Source: Gemmatimonadota bacterium
GTDB taxonomy: Bacteria; Gemmatimonadota; Gemmatimonadetes; Longimicrobiales; Gaopeijiaceae
Assembly (NCBI GenBank): GCA_022822445.1
Contig: JAJEBR010000097.1
Coordinates: forward strand, 60,068 to 124,067
Reading direction: 5' to 3'
Length of the DNA stretch: 64,000 nucleotides
In this document: positions 28,299 through 36,344 of the stretch, piece by piece
Position numbering within the stretch: the first letter of the stretch is position 1
Layout of the letters: each line of letters begins with the position of its first letter
The notes under the pieces: model-generated
What the model saw: only the letters and a program-made list of their open reading frames with translations
Told to the model about the DNA's origin: nothing
The model's database searches: none
Made by a program: the position numbers and the translations under genes

Positions 28299-29978
28299 CT
28301 AGATGCTGATGGGGTCCGAGCCGCGCTTCCCCTGGAGATAGAGGAGGAAGAGCGTGCGCGTGACGTAGAGAGCGGTGAAGAAGCTGGCCACGATCCCGAT
28401 GCAGAGCGTGACCGCGAATCCCTTGACCGACTGGGTTCCGAACTGGAAGAGGATGAGGCCGGTGATCAGGGTCGTGATATTGGCGTCGACGATCGCCGAC
28501 ATCGCGTTGCTGAACCCCTCGTCGACCGCGGTGCGGGGCGCGCGGCGCCGTTCCAGCTCCTCCCGTATTCGTTCGAAGATGAGGACGTTGGCGTCCACGG
28601 CCATACCGATCGAGAGGATCAGCCCGGCGATGCCCGGCAGCGTCAGGGTGGCGTTGAGCATCGACAGCCCGCCGATGACGAGCGTCAGGTAGATCGCGAG
28701 CGCCAGCACCGCCAGCAGCCCGGCGATGCGGTAGTACGCGATCATGATCGCCAGCACGAGGACGACCCCCACGAGCCCGGCGATCTGCCCCTGGTCGATC
28801 GAGTCCTGACCGAGCGACGGTCCGACCCGGCGCTCCTCCATGATGCGGAGCTGCGCCGGAAGCGCTCCCGCGCGCAGGACCAGGGCGAGGTCGGCGGCTT
28901 CGGAGAAGTCGGCGTTCCCCATCGTGATCTGGCCGCGCGCACCGATCCGGTCCTCCACTGTCGGCGCACTCATGACGGCGCCGTCCAGGACGATAGCGAT
29001 GCGGTCGAACTGGTGTTCCGTGGTAACGTCCTGGAAGACGCGGCCGCCGCGCCGGTTCAGCTGAAAGAGGACCACCGGCTGGTTGTCCTGCTGGTCGCGG
29101 GTGGCACTGGCGTCTTCTAGCTGCTCGCCGGTCAGGAAGGGATCCTCCTCCAGGACGAACAGTTCGCGGTAGAAGCGTCCGGCCACGGGAACGGAATCCG
29201 TACCCCACTGGAGGCTCACGCCCCGCGGCATCGTGCGCCGGAACTCGGGCATCGCGATGAAGGCCATGGCGGCTTCGACTTCCGCGGCGTCGACCAGAAA
29301 GCTGCCCGGATCCCGTCCTTGCAGGGTCGGGTTGTTGACCTGGAGAAGTCCGGTGAACGGACGGAAGTCGGCCTCGGACTCGGCGACGGCGGAGTCCGCG
29401 GGATCCTGCGCGACCGCGGTGTCGGGGCCGTCCGCGGGTTCGTCGGCGGTCAGCGTATCCGCTGCGGCCGAGTCGTCGGGAGAGCTGAAGAGCAGGTCCT
29501 CGAGCGAGGTGGGGTCCGGATCTGCCTCGGTGGCCGCTCCCATCCTTCGCAGACTGTCCACCCCCACCGTGGCCACGATGGCCCGGTCCAGCCTTTCCAG
29601 GGACGGAGTGAAGTCCGCGGTGGAGAGCACGAGCTTCCATTCGAGGTACGCCTGCCGGTCGATGATCTCCTTGGCCCGCTCTTCGTCGTCGAGCCCCGGC
29701 AGCTCCACGATGATGCGGTCGGATCCGCTCTTCTGGATCAGCGGTTCCTCCACCCCGAAGGCGTCGATCCGCGTGCGCAGCACATGCAGCGCCTGATCTA
29801 CGTGGTCCTCCCTGACCTCCGGCGTCATGGTGCCGTCGGGGTCGTCGATCTCCAGGACCAGGTGCATCCCGCCCTGCAGATCGAGGCCCCGCTTGAGCCC
29901 CTGCGTCCCGTAGTATCCGATCGAGATGCCGAGCGCCGCCAGGATGACGATCAGCCGGACCCGAAATGACTTCAACAT
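28299..29978 (-). CDS. secD: Protein translocase subunit SecD
   Basis: The protein has 559 residues. An N-terminal TM helix (about 7-25) precedes GLKRGLDLQGGMHLVLEID. The large periplasmic P1 head holds an acidic Ser/Ala/Asp-rich insertion near residues 160-205. The C-terminal six-TM bundle contains AVDANVLIFERIREEL and GFAVTLCIGIVAS. A Shine-Dalgarno AAGGA lies about 7 nt before the ATG. It starts the secD-secF-tatD-mutL-miaA-bshA-uppP-birA-coaX row; the 269-bp gap to the divergent MBL gene must hold its promoter, though I see no clear hexamers. Confidence 0.97.
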   Translation of the reverse strand: MLKSFRVRLIVILAALGISIGYYGTQGLKRGLDLQGGMHLVLEIDDPDGTMTPEVREDHVDQALHVLRTRIDAFGVEEPLIQKSGSDRIIVELPGLDDEERAKEIIDRQAYLEWKLVLSTADFTPSLERLDRAIVATVGVDSLRRMGAATEADPDPTSLEDLLFSSPDDSAAADTLTADEPADGPDTAVAQDPADSAVAESEADFRPFTGLLQVNNPTLQGRDPGSFLVDAAEVEAAMAFIAMPEFRRTMPRGVSLQWGTDSVPVAGRFYRELFVLEEDPFLTGEQLEDASATRDQQDNQPVVLFQLNRRGGRVFQDVTTEHQFDRIAIVLDGAVMSAPTVEDRIGARGQITMGNADFSEAADLALVLRAGALPAQLRIMEERRVGPSLGQDSIDQGQIAGLVGVVLVLAIMIAYYRIAGLLAVLALAIYLTLVIGGLSMLNATLTLPGIAGLILSIGMAVDANVLIFERIREELERRRAPRTAVDEGFSNAMSAIVDANITTLITGLILFQFGTQSVKGFAVTLCIGIVASFFTALYVTRTLFLLYLQGKRGSDPISI

Positions 29979-30247
29979 CGTGTTTCCTTGCCTTGATTAC
30001 CCGTGCCGGACTGCTGCCGGCCGCACCGCCACCAGCATCGGAACTTCGCCCGGCCCGCGGGTGCTGTCAATCGCCGAAACAGGCACTACGCAGCGCAGGA
30101 CGGTGAGGATTCGCAGTCGCGGGGCAACGCGCTCGGCGGTAGTCCGGATGCGGGAAGTCGAAGCGGCAGCCGGCGTCCCACTCGGAGCAGATATTGTACG
30201 GCCCTCCGAGCCTTGTCACTCCCGCCACGCCGACCTAACCTTTCTGC

Positions 30248-31795
30248 ATGTCCCAACGGAGCATGCAGACGCCCGCGGATTCACGCCGCCGCACCGGTCC
30301 CTCGGGCCGCGCCCGTCGTGGGTTCGCATGGGCGGGCGCCCTGCTGCTGTCCCTTACCGCGGTCGGTTTGCTCCCCCTGTCGCTTGCCGACGAGAGTGCG
30401 CCTTCAGCCGCCAGCGCCTTCCTCACCGCCGCAGCGGCCGAGGCCGCGCCAAGCGACGCTGCGCCAGTTGACGCTGCGCCCGCCAGCGCCGCCCCCGCAA
30501 AGGCAGACGACGCAAACGCCGACGACGCCGCGGCCGCCCTCCCTCCCTCCGCAGACTCCGTCCTCCAGATCATCTTCCTGGATGTGGGCCAGGGCGACGC
30601 CGTGCTGGTCCAGGCGCCCGAAGGGCAGACGGCGCTGATCGACGCGGGGCCCGGGGACGTGGTGCCGCTCCTGCGTGAGCTGGGGGTGGAGCGGATCGAT
30701 CTGCTCGTTGCCACGCACCCCCACAAGGACCACATCGGGGGGATGGTCGGGGTGATCGAGGCGCTCCCGGTGCGCTTCTACATGGACAACGGCGAACCGT
30801 ATACTACAGAGACCTACCGGCACCTCCTCGCCACACTCGACGCCCGGCCCGACATCACGTACCTGGAGGCGACGCCCCGGACGATCTCGCTCGGAAGCGC
30901 GTCGATCGAGGTGCTGCCGCTGCTCCCGCGCGGAACCGTCGGCCCCAACGACCGCTCGGTCGCGCTGGTCGTTCGCTTCGGGGAGTTCACGGCGTTTCTC
31001 AGCGGGGACTCGGAAGTGCGCCAGCTGTCGCATCTTGTGGGACATCGGGCCGTTCCTGATGTCGAGTTGCTGAAGGCGGCTCACCACGGCAGCAACAACG
31101 GGTTCACATGGGAGTTCCTGCGCGCGGCAACGCCGGAGGTGGTCGTGATTTCGGTGGGGCGCAACGGCTACGGACACCCCAAGCCGGAGGCTCTGGCGGC
31201 GTACGCGTCGGCGGGAGCGGCGGTGCTGCGGACGGACATGCACGGCCACGTCGAGGTCCGCGGCTACAGTGATGGGCGCTACGATGTCGCGTCGGGACAG
31301 CAGCTGGAGGCCCTGGATGCCGGTGGTGCGCTGTCGGCGGGCGCCACGGGCGGTGGAGCTGTCGCGGCCGCGGTCGGAATCGGTATCGTCGCAGGCGCCG
31401 CTGCCGGGGCGGCCACTGGATCGCCGGCAGCATTGGCCGGTCGCGCGGAAACCGCCGCCGACAATGGAGTGCAGCTCCGCCTCCGGGTTCACGCGGACGC
31501 CCCCGGGAACGACAACGACAACCCGAACGGGGAGTACGCCGTGCTCGAGAGCGGCGAGGAAGGCGACCGGGCGATCGGCGGCTGGCAGCTCTGCGATGCG
31601 GCGAACCACTGTTTCCGGTTCCCGCCGGGGGCCGTTCTGGCGGCCGGCGGACGGGTCGTCGTGTACACCGGCCCCGGCCAGGCGGACGGAGAGCGCTACT
31701 ACATGGGATACCGAAGGGCCGTGTGGAACAACCGCGGGGACACGGCGACGCTGTACGATCAGACGGGGGCGGCCGTGGTCGCGTTCCGCTATTGA
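30248..31795 (+). CDS. Secreted metallo-beta-lactamase-fold hydrolase (ComEC-C-like) with C-terminal lamin-tail-like domain
   Basis: The protein has 515 residues. A signal anchor at about 26-47 is followed by an Ala/Asp-rich linker (50-100). The MBL domain, related to the C-terminal domain of ComEC, has FLDVGQGDA (about 110-118), the HxHxDH metal motif HPHKDH (157-162), LSGDSE and KAAHHGSNN. Residues about 335-400 are an Ala/Gly-rich linker, and 400-515 read like a lamin-tail domain (LESGEEGDRAIGGWQLCD, VYTGPG, WNNRGDTATLYD), a beta-sandwich found on secreted nucleases. The downstream DUF3006 gene overlaps it. An extracellular nuclease or nucleotide hydrolase is likely; substrate unknown. Confidence 0.85.
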   Translation: MSQRSMQTPADSRRRTGPSGRARRGFAWAGALLLSLTAVGLLPLSLADESAPSAASAFLTAAAAEAAPSDAAPVDAAPASAAPAKADDANADDAAAALPPSADSVLQIIFLDVGQGDAVLVQAPEGQTALIDAGPGDVVPLLRELGVERIDLLVATHPHKDHIGGMVGVIEALPVRFYMDNGEPYTTETYRHLLATLDARPDITYLEATPRTISLGSASIEVLPLLPRGTVGPNDRSVALVVRFGEFTAFLSGDSEVRQLSHLVGHRAVPDVELLKAAHHGSNNGFTWEFLRAATPEVVVISVGRNGYGHPKPEALAAYASAGAAVLRTDMHGHVEVRGYSDGRYDVASGQQLEALDAGGALSAGATGGGAVAAAVGIGIVAGAAAGAATGSPAALAGRAETAADNGVQLRLRVHADAPGNDNDNPNGEYAVLESGEEGDRAIGGWQLCDAANHCFRFPPGAVLAAGGRVVVYTGPGQADGERYYMGYRRAVWNNRGDTATLYDQTGAAVVAFRY

Positions 31796-32067
31796 ACGGC
31801 CCGGACACGTGGACCGTCGACCGCGTCGAATCGGACATCGCCGTGCTTGTGCGGGACATCGGCGCGCGGGTGGTCGAGCTTCCCCTGACCGACCTGCCCG
31901 AGGGCACCCGGGAGGGCTCGGTTCTGCGGGTGCCGGCTGCGCAGGGCCTGCCGGACTGGGCGGGGGCCGAGCTCGACGAGGAGGCGCGGCAGGCCAGGCT
32001 CGAGGAGGCGGAGCGGATTCTCGCGCGGCTGAAACGTCGCGATCCGGGTGGGGACGTGAAGCTGTGA
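31792..32067 (+). CDS. DUF3006 domain protein
   Basis: This 91-residue protein begins with TTG at 31792, overlapping the stop of the MBL gene (TTGA). The pattern WTVDRVESDIAVLV...VVELPLTDLPEGTREGSVLRV is that of DUF3006, which is often encoded next to ComEC-like MBL proteins in other bacteria. The C-terminal helix is Glu/Arg-rich. It has no signal peptide. An earlier in-frame start inside the MBL gene adds residues without family character. Function is unknown; the co-occurrence suggests it works with, or controls, the MBL protein. Confidence 0.8.
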   Translation: MNGPDTWTVDRVESDIAVLVRDIGARVVELPLTDLPEGTREGSVLRVPAAQGLPDWAGAELDEEARQARLEEAERILARLKRRDPGGDVKL

Positions 32068-32549
32068 GGCGTTACGCTGATCCTCTTCCCCGCGTGACGG
32101 GCAGGCGGGGGTTGCGCGCGATCGGGGCCGTGGTGGCGTTGGTGCTGGTCCCATCCATCGCTCCCGATGCGTTCGGCCAGGGCTGTCCGCACCATATGGG
32201 ACACGCAGCCGGGGGCCTTGAACGCGTTCGCGACGCCGAAGGGCACTCCGGGGCGGCTCATCACTCCGCAGCTGACGGTGAATCCGGAGCCGGCCGCGAA
32301 GCCGACCATCGTTCCCACCCCGCCCACCCCACCCATCCCCCCACCGCCCCCGCCCACATCCCCCCGCCCTGTACCTGCGTCGGCTCCTGCCCGACATCCT
32401 CCGGCCCAGCCGCCCCCACCGCCCCACCCCCCGTCGCGCTGGCGCCCACGGCCACCACCCCGGCGCGCATCGCCACCCCGGCCCGGCAGCCAGCCCCCCG
32501 GCGCGCCCCCTACACCCTCCCCTTCGCCAACGCGCCTCCCCTCACCTGA
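32064..32549 (+). CDS. Small secreted His/Cys/Pro-rich protein, unknown function
   Basis: The 161-residue protein starts with GTG at 32064, overlapping the DUF3006 stop by 4 nt. A signal peptide spans about residues 15-39 (RAIGAVVALVLVPSIAPDAFG). The mature part starts near CPHHMGH (residues 41-47), goes through a His-rich stretch (HHSAADGES, DHRSHPAHPTHP) and a Cys cluster CTCVGSC (103-109), and ends in a Pro/Ala-rich tail. The His, Met and Cys clusters look like soft-metal (copper or silver) ligands; this is inference. The downstream Met-rich barrel fits that idea. I know of no named family. Confidence 0.6.
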   Translation: MRRYADPLPRVTGRRGLRAIGAVVALVLVPSIAPDAFGQGCPHHMGHAAGGLERVRDAEGHSGAAHHSAADGESGAGREADHRSHPAHPTHPPTAPAHIPPPCTCVGSCPTSSGPAAPTAPPPVALAPTATTPARIATPARQPAPRRAPYTLPFANAPPLT

Positions 32550-32682
32550 GTCCTGCGCGCCCGGCATCGCGGATCGGATCATCCCTCGCCCCCTCGCTTC
32601 GAACGGGGCAGCGGACCCCGCCGCCGGTGCGCGCAAACGACCGATTCACCCATTCAACGGACTCGGATGAGAGGATACTCAT

Positions 32683-33720
32683 ATGCGCATGTTAACATGT
32701 CTGTGCCTCGCGGCGGCGATCGCGGCCGTCCGCCCGGCACCCACCCAGGCCCAGTACGAATGGACCGCTTCGCGCCCCGACGGGCACGCCCCCATCGGTG
32801 TGATGGGCGAGCACACCCACACGCGCGGCGAGTTCATGTTCTCCTACCGCTTCATGCAGATGTCGATGGCGGGCAACCGCGACGGCACCGACCGGCTCGA
32901 AGTCGCCGACGTGCACGCAAGCTTCATGGTGGCGCCGCTCGACATGACGATGTCGATGCACATGGGCGGCGTGATGTATGCCCCCAGCGACCTGATCACA
33001 CTCATGGCCATGGCCAACTGGATCGACCAGTCGATGAACCACCGGACGCGGCCCGGCGGCATGTTCGAGGCCACCTCGTCCGGCCTCGGCGACGCCAGCC
33101 TCGCCGCCCTGATCGGGATCAAGCGGACGGGGTCGGTCCGCGCCCACCTGAACGCCGGCGTCTCGTTCCCGATCGGCTCCATCGAGGAGACCGGCGTGAA
33201 CCCCATGAGCATGGGCAGAGCCGTCCAGATGCCCTACCCCATGCAGCTCGGTTCGGGGACGTGGGACGTGACGCCCGGGATCACGATCCTGGGAATGGGC
33301 GAGCGCACCTCGTGGGGGATCCAGGGCAAGGGCACCTTCCGCCTCGGCGAGAACAGCCGCGGGTACAGGAAGGGGAACGGAACCGAGGCGACGGCGTGGT
33401 TCGCCTGGCGGGCATCCAGCCAGCTGAGCCTCTCGGCGCGCGCCTTCCTCACCATGTGGGGCGACTATTCGGGGCACGACGAGGCCTACGGCAACCCGAT
33501 GATGGTGCCCACCGTCCGCGAGGAACTCCGCGGCGGCACCCGCCTCGACATCCCCTTCGGGCTCAACTTCTACTTCCCGGACGGCCCACTGAAGGGACAC
33601 CGGATCGCCGCCGAGTGGCACGTTCCGCTCTATCAGAACCTGAACGGTCCCCAGCTCGAGACCGACTGGGTGCTGACGGTCGGCTGGCAGAAGTCGTTCG
33701 AGCCGATCGGGCATCACTGA
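32683..33720 (+). CDS. Met/His-rich outer membrane beta-barrel, possibly metal-related
   Basis: The protein has 345 residues with a signal peptide (LCLAAAIAAVRPAPTQAQ). A GAGAGGA Shine-Dalgarno lies about 7 nt before the ATG. Near the N-terminus is a conserved-looking GVMGEHTHTRGEFMFSYRF stretch, followed by many Met pairs (MQMSMAG, MTMSMHMGG, MAMAN). The remainder is amphipathic beta strands ending in a strand WVLTVGWQKSF, typical of an outer membrane barrel in the loose phenol-degradation/transporter superfamily. The Met and His density around loops suggests copper or silver handling. Function is not established; it may share a transcript with the preceding His/Cys-rich gene (133-bp gap). 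Confidence 0.65.
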   Translation: MRMLTCLCLAAAIAAVRPAPTQAQYEWTASRPDGHAPIGVMGEHTHTRGEFMFSYRFMQMSMAGNRDGTDRLEVADVHASFMVAPLDMTMSMHMGGVMYAPSDLITLMAMANWIDQSMNHRTRPGGMFEATSSGLGDASLAALIGIKRTGSVRAHLNAGVSFPIGSIEETGVNPMSMGRAVQMPYPMQLGSGTWDVTPGITILGMGERTSWGIQGKGTFRLGENSRGYRKGNGTEATAWFAWRASSQLSLSARAFLTMWGDYSGHDEAYGNPMMVPTVREELRGGTRLDIPFGLNFYFPDGPLKGHRIAAEWHVPLYQNLNGPQLETDWVLTVGWQKSFEPIGHH

Positions 33721-33766
33721 GGGTCGGAGATGGGCCACTGAGGCCCGACGCGATCCGGTAGCGCAG

Positions 33767-33799
33767 CGGGGGGCGGTCAGCCCCGGCGGCCGTCCCCCG
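33767..33799 (+). terminator. Hairpin after the Met-rich barrel gene
   Basis: GGGGGGCGG (33768-33776) pairs with CCGTCCCCC (33790-33798) with one G-U, extended by an outer C-G pair, around a 13-nt loop. It stands 47 bp after the stop codon. No T-run follows, so it is a plausible but unproven terminator. Confidence 0.4.
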
Positions 33800-33833
33800 C
33801 CTGAAACCCGTTGCGCCCTTCCTCCGTATCATA

Positions 33834-33852
33834 TACCTTGAAGTGCAAGGTA
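33834..33852. promoter_or_regulatory. Palindrome resembling a PadR operator
   Basis: TACCTTG (33834-33840) and CAAGGTA (33846-33852) form a perfect 7-bp dyad around AAGTG in an AT-rich patch. It overlaps TATCATATA, a good place for a -10 element, about 80 bp upstream of the membrane-protein/PadR operon. PadR repressors commonly bind such dyads at their own promoters, so this is the likely operator for the gene at 34409. Confidence 0.6.
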
Positions 33853-33929
33853 CATTGCAACCCATGGTAAAAGTGGGCGCGTCATGAGGGAAAGGCACCG
33901 GCTCGAACCGAGCGCACTGGAGGGCAACC

Positions 33930-34412
33930 GTGTTTGAAAGTTCGGGGAAGCCGCGCTGGCGGAAGCTGCTGGTGGCCGGCTGGGCGATGTATGCGGTTTC
34001 GTTCTTTCTGCCGGCCGCCCACAACTTCCGTTGGGGCGCGGGTTCCGGGCAGGATTTCCTTTGGGGATGGCAGGCCCCCATTGGAGCGCTGCTTGTGGCA
34101 GGGGATGGTGCCATCTGGCTATCGCTGCTGCGGGTACTGAGCGGGCTGTCCAATGCCCTGGTCCTGGCGACATTCCTGAAGCTGAAGGGCGCCCGGCCTC
34201 CGGAATCCGCCTGGCTCATCCCCGGCCTCATGGGAGCAACGCTGCTCAACCTCCATTGGGCCGTGCGACAGATCGATCCCGGCATCGGCTACTGGGTCTG
34301 GATAGCGTCATTTGCCTGCATCGGCTCGGCTCTGTGGCTACGTGCGCGCGAGCGGGCCCCCGCGAGGTCTCCAACACCGGCCCGGGCAACGGGCCAGGGA
34401 GCATTCGAATGA
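33930..34412 (+). CDS. Membrane protein, prefix-less paralogue of the PadR-linked family
   Basis: The 160-residue protein starts GTG with GGAGGG six nt upstream. It begins MFESSGKPRWRKLLVAGWAMY, matching residues about 72-95 of the full-length paralogues at 35649 and 36345, but lacks their cytosolic N-terminal domain. Four hydrophobic segments follow, the last being IGYWVWIASFACIGSALWLR, the family's shared C-terminal helix. Its MF start and immediate jump to KPRWRK suggest an in-frame deletion of the prefix domain from a common ancestor. It overlaps padR by 4 nt and so is co-expressed with the regulator. Function unknown; by analogy with PadR-linked membrane partners it may sense an envelope signal. 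Confidence 0.75.
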   Translation: MFESSGKPRWRKLLVAGWAMYAVSFFLPAAHNFRWGAGSGQDFLWGWQAPIGALLVAGDGAIWLSLLRVLSGLSNALVLATFLKLKGARPPESAWLIPGLMGATLLNLHWAVRQIDPGIGYWVWIASFACIGSALWLRARERAPARSPTPARATGQGAFE

Positions 34413-34750
34413 AGAAACCGGTCTCGAAGGAACTCGTGGCCGCCTCGTCACGCCCGATGGTCCTCTCCATCCTCACGGGCGGCGAGAGCTACGGCTACCA
34501 GATCCTCAAGCAGGTCAAGCTGCTCTCCGGCGGCAAGCTGGAGTGGTCCGACGGCATGCTCTACCCCGTCCTGCACCGGCTGGAGCGCGACGGGCTGATC
34601 GCGGGCCGCTGGGTACTGACCGACGAAGGGCGTCGTCGCAAGTACTACCGGCTGACCGGGCGCGGAAAGCGTCAGCTGGCCACCGACCGCGAGAACTGGC
34701 GGACGGTACACGGAGCCCTCGAACTGTCATGGGGAGGCAGAAATGTTTGA
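34409..34750 (+). CDS. PadR family transcriptional regulator
   Basis: The 113-residue winged-helix protein has the PadR pattern: LILSIL-type helix (RPMVLSILTGGESYGYQI), the recognition region with the GMLYPVLHRLERDGLI motif, and a wing with DEGRRRKYYRLTGRGKRQL. It belongs to the short PadR-s1 type. The ATG overlaps the upstream membrane gene's stop, and its own stop overlaps the next gene by 8 nt, so regulator and membrane proteins form one operon. The palindrome at 33834-33852 is the expected binding site. PadR regulators next to proteins with a DUF1700/HAAS-like domain are common in Firmicutes, Acidobacteriota and Gemmatimonadota. Confidence 0.93.
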   Translation: MKKPVSKELVAASSRPMVLSILTGGESYGYQILKQVKLLSGGKLEWSDGMLYPVLHRLERDGLIAGRWVLTDEGRRRKYYRLTGRGKRQLATDRENWRTVHGALELSWGGRNV

Positions 34751-34949
34751 CCTGGATGCCGAGGTGCTGCGCTGGCGGGAACGCCAGGAGCGCACGTCGT
34801 CGCTGTCGGCCGCCGAGCTGGACGAGCAACACCTCGGAATCGGCTTCTGGGCATGGTCGCTGTCGTTCGTGTGTGCCGCAGCAGCGCTCTGGCTCCGTGA
34901 CCACGACGGGGCGTCGGTGAGGGCGAAGCAATCCGTTTCACACGAGTAA
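34743..34949 (+). CDS. 68-residue deletion derivative of the PadR-linked membrane protein
   Basis: The protein has 68 residues. Residues 1-28 (MFDLDAEVLRWRERQERTSS...ELDE) match the N-terminus of the full paralogues. At residue 29 it jumps directly to QHLGIGFWAWSLSFVCAAAALWLR, which matches their last transmembrane helix (LGMGIGYWAWATSFF). About 170 residues of the middle are missing, in frame. The result is a minimal prefix-plus-one-helix protein that could be inserted in the membrane. It overlaps padR by 8 nt. It may be decaying or may be a functional small membrane protein; an intact frame and Shine-Dalgarno context leave both open. Confidence 0.6.
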   Translation: MFDLDAEVLRWRERQERTSSLSAAELDEQHLGIGFWAWSLSFVCAAAALWLRDHDGASVRAKQSVSHE

Positions 34950-34959
34950 GGAGGTCGTG

Positions 34960-35616
34960 ATGTTCAAGTTGGAGGAAGCGGTGCGGCAGTGGCGGGAGCG
35001 CCAGGAGCGCAGGTCCTCGCTGTCGCCCAGGGAGCTGGACGAACTGGAGGACCATCTCAGGGCGAGGGTCGATCTGGAGATGGAGCTGAACGCGGTGCTG
35101 GCGCCGGAGCGCGCGTTCGCGATCGCCCGGCACGAGCTGGGCGAGGCGACGGTGCTGTCGAAGGAGTTCGCGAAGGCGGGCAGGCCTCGGTGGCGGAGGT
35201 GGCTGGTGGCGGGGTGGGCAACGTATGCGGTTTCGTGGTTTCTGCCGATCCTCGATATGGGGTGGCTCGGGATGTTGTTCGGCTACGATCTGATCACGGA
35301 CATCGCCGACACGGCACTCGTGCTCGTCGTGAACCTGCCAATGCTGATGACGGTGCCTGTGCTATGGGGTGCCCGTATCTCCTGCAATCGCTGGGTTCGG
35401 CGGTTGGTCGGAGTCGCGGGTGTGTCCGCGATCGGTACGGTGGTCGGAGGCATGATCTACGGCTCGATCGAGAACGGCAGCATCGCCTGGCTGCTCCCTC
35501 CCCCGTTCCGCATGGGGTTCTGGGCCTGGACCGCCTCGTTCCTGTGCGTGGCGAGGGGTCTGCGGTTGCGGGCGAAGGCGTGGGCGTCGGCAAGGTCAAA
35601 CAAGGCGCCCGCGTAG
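34960..35616 (+). CDS. PadR-linked membrane protein with N-terminal permease-prefix/HAAS-like domain
   Basis: The protein has 218 residues from ATG 34960, with an AAGGAGGT Shine-Dalgarno 5-9 nt upstream (a GTG one codon earlier is also possible). Residues 1-70 are a helical charged domain (EEAVRQWRERQERRSSLSPRELDELEDHLRARVDLEM...AFAIARHELG) like the prefix domain of PadR-linked permeases and DUF1700/HAAS proteins. Four or five hydrophobic segments follow, the first in RPRWRRWLVAGWATYAVSWFLP. Its central membrane part differs more from the two downstream copies than they do from each other. Function unknown; expected to signal to or be controlled by the PadR protein. Confidence 0.8.
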   Translation: MFKLEEAVRQWRERQERRSSLSPRELDELEDHLRARVDLEMELNAVLAPERAFAIARHELGEATVLSKEFAKAGRPRWRRWLVAGWATYAVSWFLPILDMGWLGMLFGYDLITDIADTALVLVVNLPMLMTVPVLWGARISCNRWVRRLVGVAGVSAIGTVVGGMIYGSIENGSIAWLLPPPFRMGFWAWTASFLCVARGLRLRAKAWASARSNKAPA

Positions 35617-35648
35617 CATGGTGGAGAGCGTGCACTGGAGGAGGAATC

Positions 35649-36329
35649 ATGTTTGACCTGGATGCAGAAGTAAGGCGCTGGCGGAGGCGCCAGGAGCGCA
35701 GGTCCTCGCTGTCGCCGCGTGAATTGGATGAACTGGAGGACCACCTTCGGGCGCGGGTCGATCTGGAGATGGAGATCAACCGAGTGCTGGCGCCGGAGCG
35801 GGCGTTCGCGATCGCGCGACGGGAGCTGGGGAAGCCGGCGGCGCTGGAGAAGGAGTTCGCGAAGGCGGGGAAACCGAGGTGGCGGCGGTGGCTGGTGGCC
35901 GGTTGGGCGATGTTCGCGGTTTCGTTCGTGCTGCCGGTGGTTCCGGACTGGTCGGCGGCCGGATGGGTTCCCGGCTGGGGGGCGGCGACAGCGACCTTGG
36001 GGTTCTTGATTCTGGAACCCCGTGAGGCCTTCGTGGGAGCCCCCCTCCATGCGGTCAGCGGGCTCACCAATTTCCTGATGTTGGCCACGCTGCTGGAGCT
36101 GCGCGCCGCGCGGCCACGCCGGACTCGTTGGCTGGCCGGGCTCGTCGGTTGCGCCGCTGTGCTGAACCTGCAGTGGCTGATGGGGTGGGCGGAACCGGTC
36201 GCGTTGCCTCCGCTGGGCATGGGCCTCGGTTACTGGATGTGGGTCGCTTCGTTCTTCAGCGTCGCGGCTGCGCTTTGGATGCGGTCCCGCGAATGGGCAC
36301 CGGCCACCCCGAAGAGAGTGTCCGCATAG
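35649..36329 (+). CDS. PadR-linked membrane protein, second full-length paralogue
   Basis: The protein has 226 residues. The same layout applies: prefix domain (MFDLDAEVRRWRRRQERRSSLSPRELDELEDHLRARV...FAIARRELGKPAALEKEFAKAGKPRWRR broken here for length), then about four TM segments and the C-terminal GLGYWMWVASFFSVAAALW helix. It starts at ATG 35649 with GGAGGA just upstream. It follows the first full copy by 32 bp. The 5' DNA is close to that of the gene at 36345, pointing to recent tandem duplication. No catalytic or transport motif is visible. Confidence 0.8.
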   Translation: MFDLDAEVRRWRRRQERRSSLSPRELDELEDHLRARVDLEMEINRVLAPERAFAIARRELGKPAALEKEFAKAGKPRWRRWLVAGWAMFAVSFVLPVVPDWSAAGWVPGWGAATATLGFLILEPREAFVGAPLHAVSGLTNFLMLATLLELRAARPRRTRWLAGLVGCAAVLNLQWLMGWAEPVALPPLGMGLGYWMWVASFFSVAAALWMRSREWAPATPKRVSA

Positions 36330-36344
36330 CTGCCGGAGGTAGAC

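Noticed and set aside
28270..29640. Second minus-strand frame within secD (about 456 codons)
   Set aside because: Out of frame with SecD and composed of Arg/Gly/Pro; no signature.
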